Origin: Halorubrum alkaliphilum
Lineage (GTDB): Archaea > Halobacteriota > Halobacteria > Halobacteriales > Haloferacaceae
Reading direction: 5' to 3'
Assembly: GCF_017873815.1 (NCBI RefSeq)
Contig: NZ_JAGGKQ010000016.1
Span: 1-64,000, forward strand
DNA: 64,000 nucleotides
This document shows, piece by piece, positions 33,598 through 41,702 of the stretch (within the stretch, counting starts at the first letter, position 1; each line of letters opens with the position of its first letter). A program made the position numbers and the translations under genes. Under the pieces are notes generated by a model. The model did no database searches. It saw nothing but the letters and a program-made list of their open reading frames with translations, and was not told where the DNA came from.

Positions 33598-35420
33598 GCG
33601 GACCCCGTCGCGAATCGTTGGGAGGAGACGGTAGGAGTGACACCGACGCCGGGTCCGAGGAGCTCCGTCGGTCCATCGCCTTCTTGGGCTGGGGCGTCAC
33701 CGCGCAACGCGTGATCGAAACCGGATATCGTGCCGGGATCGGTGCCGGACTCTGTGCTGTCATCATCGGGACACTCGTCGGCGGGATGGCGGTGGGTGCC
33801 GTTGCGGGTCTCGCAGTCGGTCTCGTTGTAACCCACGCAGTACACCGCGGACCGGTATGGATCGCATCGCTTCGGCGGACTCGTGCGCTCGGGGCCGCAC
33901 CGGGACTCGTCGGTCGCCTCGTGTTGCGGATGCGCCTCGACCCGTCGACCGAACGGGCGGTCCGTTTTGCGGCTCGAACGGGCCGTGGACCGCTGGCAGC
34001 GGGGTTGACCCGACACGAGCGCCGGTGTGTGAACGGCCCGACCAGCGGCCTCCGTGCGTTCGCACGCGAGTGGCGACCGTGGTTCCCCGCGATCGACCGG
34101 GCGGCAACGCTCGTCCGGACGGCCGCGTCCGCGCCGCCGGAGCGCCGTGGCCGCTGTCTGGATCGCGCCCTGAGCGCGACGCTCTCGGGGACGACCGAAC
34201 GACTGGCCGAGTTCGTCGGGGAGGTTCGCGGACCGGTCTCCGCGCTGTACGCGTTCGGCGTGCTTCTCCCGCTCGCCCTCATCGCGCTTCTGCCGGCGGC
34301 CGCGGCCTCGGGCGTCCCGATCCGACCGGCGATGGTCGCCGGCATATATCTCGTCGTGCTCCCGGCCGGACTCCTGGGAGCATCGGCGTGGTTGCTCGCC
34401 CGTCGACCGGTGGCGTTTCCACCGCCATCAATAGACGGGAGCCATCCCGACGTTCCCGATCGCCGTCCACATGCGGTCGCCGCAGGGCTCGGAGTGGGCG
34501 TCATCGGGGCCGGCCTTTCGGGAGCACTGATCGCCCGATGGACCGTTCTGGTCGCCGCGGTCGGGGTCGGCGTCGGGACGGCACTCGTCGTCGCGGTTCG
34601 ACCGCGCCGTGCGGTGCTCTCGGAGATCAGAGCGATCGAGTCGGGACTCCCGGACGCGATGACGGTCGTCGGGGGCGACGTCGCCGAAGGCGTCTCCGTC
34701 GAGCGAGCCGTCGCGAACGCCGGCGAACGACTCGACGACGCGACCGGGGACGTGTTCGAGCGGGCCGGTCGCCGGAGCGACACGCTTCGTGTCGGGGTCC
34801 GGGAGGCGTTCACCGGATCGGGCGGCCCGGCTGCGACCGTCCCCTCGCCCCGGGTCCAGGGCGCGGTCGCGTTGCTCGCCGTCGCCGCTCGCGAGGGGAG
34901 GCCGGCCGGCGACGTTCTACTCGAACTCGCCGACCAGCTCGAACGGCTGCGCGAGCTCGAACGCGACGCAAGACGACAGCTCGCGACCGTAACCGGGACT
35001 CTATCGAACACCGCGGCCGTGTTCGCCCCGATCGTCGGCGGGGCGACGGTCGCGCTCGCGACCGGGGTCGATACGGTCGGGGTCGGCGGTCTCGGGGCTT
35101 CGTCCGGCGGTACCGAAGGGATGGCCGATGCGCTCGCGGGCGGGGGTCCGGAGTCGGTTCCGACGGCGGAACCGACCGGAGCAGAGGGCGGCGGAGGCGA
35201 TGACGGAAGCGGGGGTGGCGGTGGAGCGTTGTCCGTTCCAGTGCTCGGCCGGATCGTCGGCGTGTACGTGCTCTTACTCTCGGGGACGCTGACTGCGCTG
35301 GCGACGGGGCTTGAACACGGGTTCGATGCGACGCTCGTCGCCTACCGGGTCGGTATCGCGTTACCGACGGCGACGGCGGCGTACGTGGTCGCGTTTGCCG
35401 GTGCAGGAGCGCTGTTGTGA
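33594..35420 (+). CDS. PilC/TadC-type pilus platform membrane protein
   Basis: A 608-aa polytopic protein. Membrane segments are visible near 44-82, 220-275, 302-340 and in the last 70 residues. The second half contains the T2SSF-like stretch EIRAIESGLPDAMTVVGGDVA and LLELADQLERLRELERDARR. It is the inner-membrane platform on which the ATPase acts. A Gly/Ser-rich linker (residues about 525-545) interrupts the C-terminal part. It overlaps the ATPase gene by 4 nt, as in most pilB-pilC pairs. Confidence 0.87.
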   Translation: MSGPRRESLGGDGRSDTDAGSEELRRSIAFLGWGVTAQRVIETGYRAGIGAGLCAVIIGTLVGGMAVGAVAGLAVGLVVTHAVHRGPVWIASLRRTRALGAAPGLVGRLVLRMRLDPSTERAVRFAARTGRGPLAAGLTRHERRCVNGPTSGLRAFAREWRPWFPAIDRAATLVRTAASAPPERRGRCLDRALSATLSGTTERLAEFVGEVRGPVSALYAFGVLLPLALIALLPAAAASGVPIRPAMVAGIYLVVLPAGLLGASAWLLARRPVAFPPPSIDGSHPDVPDRRPHAVAAGLGVGVIGAGLSGALIARWTVLVAAVGVGVGTALVVAVRPRRAVLSEIRAIESGLPDAMTVVGGDVAEGVSVERAVANAGERLDDATGDVFERAGRRSDTLRVGVREAFTGSGGPAATVPSPRVQGAVALLAVAAREGRPAGDVLLELADQLERLRELERDARRQLATVTGTLSNTAAVFAPIVGGATVALATGVDTVGVGGLGASSGGTEGMADALAGGGPESVPTAEPTGAEGGGGDDGSGGGGGALSVPVLGRIVGVYVLLLSGTLTALATGLEHGFDATLVAYRVGIALPTATAAYVVAFAGAGALL

Positions 35421-35462
35421 GCGTCGAACTCGTCACGATCACGACCCCGTCCACGTCCGATC

Positions 35463-35485
35463 GTTTAAATACGAAACCGCGGCCA
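35463..35485 (+). promoter_or_regulatory. Shared pilus-block promoter, copy 3
   Basis: GTTTAAATACGAAACCGCGG continuing CCA is identical over 23 bases to 30497-30519. The first T of the TATA box is 30 nt before ATG 35494. It starts the downstream unit of pilin-like genes. Confidence 0.8.
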
Positions 35486-35493
35486 CCCGACCC

Positions 35494-35976
35494 ATGTTCG
35501 AGACGAACCTCGACGCCACGTACGCGTGGCTCGGCCTTGCGGCCGTGAGCATCGTCACCGCCGGCGTAGTCGCCACGCTCCCCGCGTCGCCACCGCCGGA
35601 CGCGGACGGCGTCGCGCACACGATCGATTCGGTCGCCGGCAGTGACTACGTCGCGACCGCGGAACACGGGGTTTCGGCCGATCGGCTCCGGATCACTCCA
35701 CGAACGGTCGAGATCGATGGTGGCGGGGTCGTCGCTCGATCGACGATCGGCGAGAGCCCGATAACACCGGTCCCGCCCCGCGGGACAGGTGCCGACGACC
35801 GCCTCCGAAGGGTACTCGACGGTGTCTCGCCGGAGACCGTCTTCGACGACTCGGGCGAGTTCGCCGCGGCCGCGGAACATGAACGGACGCTCGAACACGA
35901 ATGGCGAGTCGCTCCCGACCGAATAACCGTGAAGCGGGTTCACTACGATGAGACACATGTCACGCTCGTCGGATGA
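35494..35976 (+). CDS. Pilin-like single-anchor protein (DUF7283-like)
   Basis: A 160-aa protein with a short N-terminus (MFETNLDATYA), one hydrophobic helix (about 11-30) and an exposed strand-rich domain. The layout is that of a minor pilin, but with a different signal. It is first in the downstream unit and is preceded by the shared promoter. Its 3' end overlaps the next gene by 20 nt. I recall it as haloarchaeal DUF7283; no biochemical function is known. Confidence 0.75.
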   Translation: MFETNLDATYAWLGLAAVSIVTAGVVATLPASPPPDADGVAHTIDSVAGSDYVATAEHGVSADRLRITPRTVEIDGGGVVARSTIGESPITPVPPRGTGADDRLRRVLDGVSPETVFDDSGEFAAAAEHERTLEHEWRVAPDRITVKRVHYDETHVTLVG

Positions 35977-36391
35977 GTGGTTCGTCGCTGCCGACCGTGC
36001 GGCCGTGGAGCCGATCGCAGCACTGGTTGCCGTTCTCGCCGTGGGGGCAGCGCTCGGGCTATATGTCGGCGTGCTGGATGACGTGCGTTCGGATGCGACG
36101 GAGGGGCCCGAAGAGGCGAGCGTCGTGGTCGACCGGATCGAACGCGACGTGACCCTCGGCGGCGTCGCGCGGCCGAGCCGCCTGAGCGACCTTGGGGAGA
36201 CGCGGACGCCGGCGACCGTCGAACTGGTGTCGGACGGAGAAACCTGGCGGGTCGGACTCGGGGCGGTCGGAGAAACAGGAGCCATTCGGCCAGATCGCCG
36301 GTCGAGTGCGGTCACCGAGCGGCGGGTAACCGTCCGCGTCGCCCCGGGGCGGAACACCCCCGGGACCCTTCGGGTGGTGTTCCACGGATGA
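35957..36391 (+). CDS. Pilin-like protein with class III-type signal (DUF7285-like)
   Basis: A 144-aa protein from MSRSSDEW; an earlier in-frame ATG at 35948 would add three residues. The sequence FVAADRAAVEPIAALVAVLA resembles archaeal prepilins (DRAVSPVIG type): a basic residue and Ala before a hydrophobic run containing Glu at about +3. Cleavage by the prepilin peptidase PibD is therefore plausible. The rest is a small strand-rich domain. It overlaps the next gene by four bases. Confidence 0.77.
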   Translation: MSRSSDEWFVAADRAAVEPIAALVAVLAVGAALGLYVGVLDDVRSDATEGPEEASVVVDRIERDVTLGGVARPSRLSDLGETRTPATVELVSDGETWRVGLGAVGETGAIRPDRRSSAVTERRVTVRVAPGRNTPGTLRVVFHG

Positions 36392-37005
36392 CGAGTACCG
36401 TTGTCGACGTGACGGTGTTACTGCTCTGCGTCTCGGCAAGCGTCATTACCCTCGGGATCGCGGGAGGGGGGCAAGGAGCGGGCGAGACGGGCTATACCGC
36501 GGACGACGCCGCGGACCGGCTGGCGACCGAGACGGCGACAATCACGTATCCGACGCCCGGAGCGGAGGATGACTCGCGAACCGTTCACGCGACGCTCGTG
36601 GAGTTCCTCTCGATGGCGATCGCTGCCGAGGAGTGGGACGACACGGGGGCGGCCGATCGGTTCCGGACGCGGGCGAGAACGGTCGTTACCGATTCGCTCG
36701 GGCCACGGACCCGAGTCGACGTTCGACATCGATTTGACCGCGTGGAGACGCTAGCCGAGAACGCGGATTCTCCGCCGGTGCCGACGCGGTCGAAAACGAG
36801 GACCGGGGCCGTTCGGGGAGGAACCGAAAACGACGAGCCGACCACCGTTTCCACCCGGGACGCTCGGGCGATCGGCGTCGGACCCGAACCGCCGAGGGAC
36901 GTCGAAGTCACGGCCGCCGTTGTGACGCATCCGGTCCCGGAGCGATTGGAGAGCGACGAGGGACGGGACGACCGACTTCGGGTCGTCGTCAGGGTGTGGT
37001 ACTGA
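36388..37005 (+). CDS. Pilin-like/TadE-like protein (DUF7284-like)
   Basis: A 205-aa protein starting MTSTVVDVTVLLLCVSASVI, a TadE/pilin-like N-terminal helix with an acidic residue (Asp 7) near the position of the pilin Glu+5. The exposed part has helical stretches (TVHATLVEFLSMAIAAEEW, DRFRTRARTVVTDSLG) and a strand near the end. The start overlaps the preceding gene by 4 nt and the stop overlaps the next ATG by one base. Likely a minor pilin. Confidence 0.76.
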   Translation: MTSTVVDVTVLLLCVSASVITLGIAGGGQGAGETGYTADDAADRLATETATITYPTPGAEDDSRTVHATLVEFLSMAIAAEEWDDTGAADRFRTRARTVVTDSLGPRTRVDVRHRFDRVETLAENADSPPVPTRSKTRTGAVRGGTENDEPTTVSTRDARAIGVGPEPPRDVEVTAAVVTHPVPERLESDEGRDDRLRVVVRVWY

Positions 37006-40000
37006 TGGGGAGCGCACGTGTGAGGGACCGAATCCCGGCCAGGGCGTTCGGCATGGACACGCGAGCACGGATCCCGTTCGCGCTGATTGGAGTGTTGCTG
37101 CTCGTGACGAGCTCCGCGTACGCGTCGGGGTTAGCGGGCCAAGGGCTCGTGAGCGAGGACCGAAGCGTCGAGCACGCCGTCGAACGAGTCGATGCGGACA
37201 CGACGGCGGCGCTGAAGAGTGCCGCCCGCGAGGCCGCACATGCTTCCGCGTCAGATCCGGTCACTCGCGCGCCGAGCGAGACGAACGGAAACGACGACGG
37301 CCGATCGGCGAACGCCGTCCGATCGGCGTCACCCTTCGCGGATGCCTTCCGGATCCGGCTGGCACTCGCGGCGGAGGAGTCGCTCTCGACCGTGGAAGCC
37401 GACGTAAACGACGTCTCCGCGACGGCGTCGTTCGGTGCGGCCGGCGACGACATCGATCCGAACGACCTCGGATCCGCACGGGAGTCCGTCAGCGTGGAGA
37501 GCGTCGCGGACGGAACGGCGACGCGAGTGACGTTCGAGGACGTGACCGTCACCGCGACTCGGGACGGGCGGACGGTCGCCGAAGAGATCCGAGACCGAAC
37601 CGTGGTCGTCGCCGTGCCGACGCTCGCGGCACACAAGCGAACGGAGCGGTTCGAGACGCGGTTGAATCGCGGTCCAGTGGAGGGCTCCGGACTTGGTCGT
37701 CAGCTGACCGCGAGCCTCTATCCGATGACGTGGGCGCGCGGATACGCACAGTACTGGGGCGCGCCCGTTCAGAACGTGCTGGCGAACCGCCACGTCGAAC
37801 TGTCGACGAACGCAGGGATCGTGCGGACACAACGGGACGTGTTCGGCACGAGCGACCCCGACGCGCGAGGGGGCGTCGCCGAAGCGACCGCCAGAACCGG
37901 GCTGACGGACCTGCTCGAACCCGGCCCGCTCGACGAGGACGCGTGGACGGATCTAGTGCTCGACACGCCGACGCCGACCCGCGAAGACGGGGACGGATTC
38001 GATGCGGCGGAGGCCCACACGGACGAGACGACCTCCGTCTCGGTCGATCACGCGGCCGACGTTGCTGCGCTGGAGGTCCACGACGATATCGAATCGATAG
38101 TCGAGGGCAGTTATCGAATCGAAGCGACCATGGAGACGTCCACTAGTCGCGTCTCAAGCGGAGGTACCGCGCGACCGCCGACACCCAGCAGTGGGGGGGT
38201 CGAAGGCGACTGGGCACGGGTCGGCACGAGTACCGACGAAACGGAGTGGGTCGTGAGCGACGATTCGGTTCCGAGCGGCGTCCCCCGCGGCACGGTCTCG
38301 TCCGGGGAGTCAGTGTCGTTCGGCACGACGACACGGGAGGTGGTCTCGGAGCGGACGGCGACGGCAAGATGGGAGCGGATCGTCGACGTCGAGGACGAAA
38401 ACGGTACTCGAACCGGAACACGGGTCGCCGAACGGACGACGACCACGGACACCGTGGCCGACCGGTATCGGGTCGTCGTCTCCGTGACCGGATCCTACGC
38501 ACCACGTGACGATGCGCCAGACCGCTCGATCGCGACGTTCGGAGCCGGCGGAGCCGGCGACGTCGATCTCACGGGAACGCCTCACGCGGCTCGGTCGGAA
38601 CTCGGTGCCGAGACGACTGGAGACATCGACTCCCTCGCGTACCAGGCCGTCTTCGACGGAGACGTCCACCGCTCGACCGTCGTGTTCGGTGATCCCGGTA
38701 CTGGGGTCGTCGATCGGAGCGCGAAGGAGATCGACGAACTACGGATCGAAGTGCGTGAGCTCGAAGCCGAACTCTCGATGGAGAAAGCTGCCGTCGGAGC
38801 GGCCGATCCGTACGACGACCTCGCTGAGACGGTCAGAGACCGGCGAAGCGAGTTTATCGACGCCCCAGTGACGTACGACGGGGCGGCCGATCGAGCGTGG
38901 ACGTCAACGCGTACCGCATACGTGGATGCCGTCATAGCGGAACTGGAGGCGGCGAACGACGACGAGAAGGCCGCGACTGACGGGTTCCTCGATCGGGTAG
39001 AAGGAGCCTTTGACGGCCCTTCACTCGCCGAGATCATCTCCAGCCGGGAGGCGGCACGCGATACGGGAGAGTACCGTGTCGGCGGGGAGGGCCCGGGTGG
39101 ATCGGTGACGTTCGTTCCGAACGCGTCACCGGGCTATCTTCCACGGACGGCGGTCGACGGGGCGGACGTCGACGCCGTTGACGGGACGACGACGCGGCCG
39201 CTCGCCACACGGAACCTGAACTACGTGACGGTTCCCTATGACGACGTTGCCGGCGGGATCGTCGACCGGATCCTCGGAACCGAGGACACCGTCCGGCTCG
39301 GCGTCGCCGGACGCGCGCTACTGGCCGCGGACGACGCGCTCGCCGGCCGAAACGACCCGGATCTGGAGGCCGATAGGGAGACGCTCGCCGACCGAGTGAC
39401 GGAGTCGATGGGCGTCGTGGACGACGAACTCGCCTCCGTCCTCGCGGATCGGAGCTCGATGAACCGCGGGGAAAGCGAGTCAGTCGTCGAGTCGGTGGCC
39501 GGTACGTACGGTTCGCCGGGAGAGAGAGCAGTCGCGATCGACGACGGCGAGTACGCACAACGGATCGCCGCGGCGGCCGAGCGTCGGAAGGGAGTGTCGG
39601 GACGGGAACGAGCGGCACTCAACGCGGATCTCCACGTTACGGCCCGGACAGCAACCGATCGCGACGCGGTCAGGATCCCTGCCCGATTCGTCGATGGACC
39701 GACCGAGAAGGTCCGTGAGGAGGTTCGCGGCGAGATGGAGGGCGCCGTAGAGGACGGTGCGCAACGCGTCGGCGAGGAGGCCGCGGAACGATGGGCCCCG
39801 AAGCCGGTTCGAAGAGTCGGGGCGGGACTTCCCGTCGCACCCGTCCCCGGGTACTGGGCCACAACGGTGAACGCGTGGCGCGTGGAGGTCCGCGGGGAGT
39901 ATCCTCGGTTCACGCTCCGCTCGGACGTCGGAACGCCGGACCGACCGTTCGAGTACGTCAGAGAAGAAGGAACGGTGACGGAGACCGTTGACGGCGAGAG

Positions 40001-40130
40001 AGTACGCTTGGGTGTAACCGAGCCGATCGCGTTCGAGACCGGAACGCTCGTCGCCGTTGCGGTCCCCGCGGGACCGCCCGGGGTCGGCGACGTCGACGGA
40101 ACACGTGACGAGACATCGCCGGGGTGGTAG
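37005..40130 (+). CDS. 1041-aa pilin-anchored surface protein (DUF7286-like)
   Basis: A very large protein whose N-terminus, TRARIPFALIGVLLLVTSSA (about residues 19-38), is a pilin-like hydrophobic anchor. The remaining 1000 residues are predicted outside the cell: long strand-rich regions, Ser/Thr/Asp-rich stretches (about 390-520) and a coiled-coil-like segment (EIDELRIEVRELEAELSMEK, about 578-597). A second hydrophobic patch occurs near the C-terminus. It begins at an ATGA overlap with the preceding gene. I recall the family as haloarchaeal DUF7286. It is the best candidate for the exported or tip component of the system. Confidence 0.75.
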   Translation: MGSARVRDRIPARAFGMDTRARIPFALIGVLLLVTSSAYASGLAGQGLVSEDRSVEHAVERVDADTTAALKSAAREAAHASASDPVTRAPSETNGNDDGRSANAVRSASPFADAFRIRLALAAEESLSTVEADVNDVSATASFGAAGDDIDPNDLGSARESVSVESVADGTATRVTFEDVTVTATRDGRTVAEEIRDRTVVVAVPTLAAHKRTERFETRLNRGPVEGSGLGRQLTASLYPMTWARGYAQYWGAPVQNVLANRHVELSTNAGIVRTQRDVFGTSDPDARGGVAEATARTGLTDLLEPGPLDEDAWTDLVLDTPTPTREDGDGFDAAEAHTDETTSVSVDHAADVAALEVHDDIESIVEGSYRIEATMETSTSRVSSGGTARPPTPSSGGVEGDWARVGTSTDETEWVVSDDSVPSGVPRGTVSSGESVSFGTTTREVVSERTATARWERIVDVEDENGTRTGTRVAERTTTTDTVADRYRVVVSVTGSYAPRDDAPDRSIATFGAGGAGDVDLTGTPHAARSELGAETTGDIDSLAYQAVFDGDVHRSTVVFGDPGTGVVDRSAKEIDELRIEVRELEAELSMEKAAVGAADPYDDLAETVRDRRSEFIDAPVTYDGAADRAWTSTRTAYVDAVIAELEAANDDEKAATDGFLDRVEGAFDGPSLAEIISSREAARDTGEYRVGGEGPGGSVTFVPNASPGYLPRTAVDGADVDAVDGTTTRPLATRNLNYVTVPYDDVAGGIVDRILGTEDTVRLGVAGRALLAADDALAGRNDPDLEADRETLADRVTESMGVVDDELASVLADRSSMNRGESESVVESVAGTYGSPGERAVAIDDGEYAQRIAAAAERRKGVSGRERAALNADLHVTARTATDRDAVRIPARFVDGPTEKVREEVRGEMEGAVEDGAQRVGEEAAERWAPKPVRRVGAGLPVAPVPGYWATTVNAWRVEVRGEYPRFTLRSDVGTPDRPFEYVREEGTVTETVDGERVRLGVTEPIAFETGTLVAVAVPAGPPGVGDVDGTRDETSPGW

Positions 40131-40222
40131 GTCGATGTCCGCGGCGACTCCGAACGGAGCGTCGCGACCGCTACGAACGGGGCGACCGGTGGCGTTTTGG
40201 GACGCGCCCGCCGATCAACGGT

Positions 40223-40678
40223 ATGTTTCACGAGATCGCCGACGAGGCGGTAACGGCCGACCGCGCGAACGACGACGAAGAGGCGATCGAGGCGGCAACG
40301 CTGTTGGCGTCGTTCGAGGCCGTGCTGGCCGAGACGGTCGAGGAAACGGGAGCGGACCGCGTCGTCGCCGAGACGCCACTCGACGAGGCAACCGTCGAGC
40401 GGATCGCCGACGGAGACGCTCGAACCATGACTCTCGCGGAGGGTGCAGCCCTGCTCGCCGTCGGGAGCGACCGCGAGTCGGAGCCGATGGTGGCGGAGAT
40501 CCGCGATCACCTGTTGATGGGGATGGCGACCGCCGTCCTCGACGTGGACACGGTCGCGGCGTCGATGGACGCCGATCTCACCGGTCAGGAGGTTCAGCAG
40601 GTGCTGGAGGGACGTGCCGCGATGACGCTCGAACAGCTCGCCGAAGTCATGGCGGTCATCGAGAGCCGAAAACGATGA
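40223..40678 (+). CDS. Conserved haloarchaeal protein (DUF5791-like)
   Basis: A 151-aa soluble helical protein (MFHEIADEAVTADRANDDEE..., VLDVDTVAASMDADLTGQEV..., EQLAEVMAVIESRKR). The start MFHEIADEA is the conserved beginning. The stop TGA shares four bases with the ATG of the epimerase gene (ATGA), so the two are one operon. The 92 nt separating it from the giant pilin-like gene show no clear promoter. Function unknown; it resembles a small HTH-like or helical bundle protein. Confidence 0.75.
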   Translation: MFHEIADEAVTADRANDDEEAIEAATLLASFEAVLAETVEETGADRVVAETPLDEATVERIADGDARTMTLAEGAALLAVGSDRESEPMVAEIRDHLLMGMATAVLDVDTVAASMDADLTGQEVQQVLEGRAAMTLEQLAEVMAVIESRKR

Positions 40679-41601
40679 GGGTCGTCGTCGTCGGCTGCGG
40701 CTACGTGGGGCTCGAACTCGCACGACAGCTCGGGAGCCGCGGGCACGACGTGACGGGAGTCAGACGCTCGGAGACGGGGTTGGAGGCGATCGGCTCGGTG
40801 AGCGAACCGACCGACGAAGCGTTCGACGGATCCGTGAAGGCGGTTCGCGCGGACGCGACCGATCCGGAGACGCTCTCGACGCTTCCGGACGCGGACGCCC
40901 TCGTCTTCGCGGCCAGTTCCGGCGGGCGTGGCGCTGCGGCGGCCCGCGAAGTGTACGTCAACGGGTTACGGAACGTCGTCGAGGAGTACGGAACGAGAAC
41001 CACGCCACCCGATCGACTGGTGTACACCTCCTCAACGGGGGTGTACGGCGACCACGACGGCGGATGGGTCGACGAATCGACGCCGATCGATCCGACCACG
41101 GAGAAGACGCGCGTGCTGGCGACGGCCGAGACGGTTGCACTGGAGGAGACGGCGGAGTACGGGATCGACGGAACGGTCGCCCGCTTCGCCGGGCTGTACG
41201 GACCGGAGCGATACCGCCTTGGCCGGTACATCGACGGCCCCGTAACCGCCGGCTACCTCAACATGGTCCATCGCGACGACGCCGCCGGAGCGATCCGACA
41301 CGTCCTCGAAACCGATCGCGCCCGCGGGGAGGCGGTGGTCGTCGTGGACGACGAGCCGGCGGACAAACACGCGTTCGCGGACTGGCTCGCGGACGAGTGT
41401 GGCGTCGGCCGACCCGAAAAGCGCTCGAAGGCCGAGCGGATCGCGGACGGAGACCTCTCCGCGGCGGCCCGGCGACGGATCCGGACCAGCAAGCGATGTT
41501 CGAACGATCGGCTGCGAGAGCTCGGCTACGAGCTCGTGTATCCGACGTTCCGCGAGGGATACCGCGACGCGATCGATTCGTTCCGGCGAGAGCGAGAGTG
41601 A
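40675..41601 (+). CDS. NAD-dependent epimerase/dehydratase (extended SDR)
   Basis: A 308-aa Rossmann-fold protein. The nucleotide-binding motif is VVVGCGYVGLELARQLGSRG (residues 4-23), and the SDR Ser-Tyr region is YTSSTGVYGDHDGGW, followed by RFAGLYGPERYRLGRYIDGP. The typical YxxxK is not obvious: VLATAETVALEET lies where it would be, so catalytic competence is uncertain. Similar to YeeZ-type sugar epimerase-like proteins. It is co-transcribed with the DUF5791-like gene. Confidence 0.83.
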   Translation: MRVVVVGCGYVGLELARQLGSRGHDVTGVRRSETGLEAIGSVSEPTDEAFDGSVKAVRADATDPETLSTLPDADALVFAASSGGRGAAAAREVYVNGLRNVVEEYGTRTTPPDRLVYTSSTGVYGDHDGGWVDESTPIDPTTEKTRVLATAETVALEETAEYGIDGTVARFAGLYGPERYRLGRYIDGPVTAGYLNMVHRDDAAGAIRHVLETDRARGEAVVVVDDEPADKHAFADWLADECGVGRPEKRSKAERIADGDLSAAARRRIRTSKRCSNDRLRELGYELVYPTFREGYRDAIDSFRRERE

Positions 41602-41619
41602 AGGTTACATAAAACCGCC

Positions 41620-41638
41620 GCATATCGGGGCCATATGC
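41620..41638. promoter_or_regulatory. Inverted repeat upstream of the DHH gene
   Basis: GCATAT at 41620-41625 and ATATGC at 41633-41638 flank a 7-nt spacer, in the 101-nt gap between the epimerase and DHH phosphoesterase genes. A direct repeat AGCGTCGGC also occurs downstream in this gap (near 41657 and 41679). It could be an operator or a weak hairpin. Confidence 0.4.
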
Positions 41639-41702
41639 CGATTTCTCATGATACAGCGTCGGCACGAAGCTTCATGTAGCGTCGGCGAATTGCGTCTGAC
41701 GT

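Noticed and set aside
36996-37004. Alternative GTG start for the 1041-aa protein
   Set aside because: ATG 37005 overlaps the preceding TGA in the common ATGA style and begins the protein without loss of conserved sequence.
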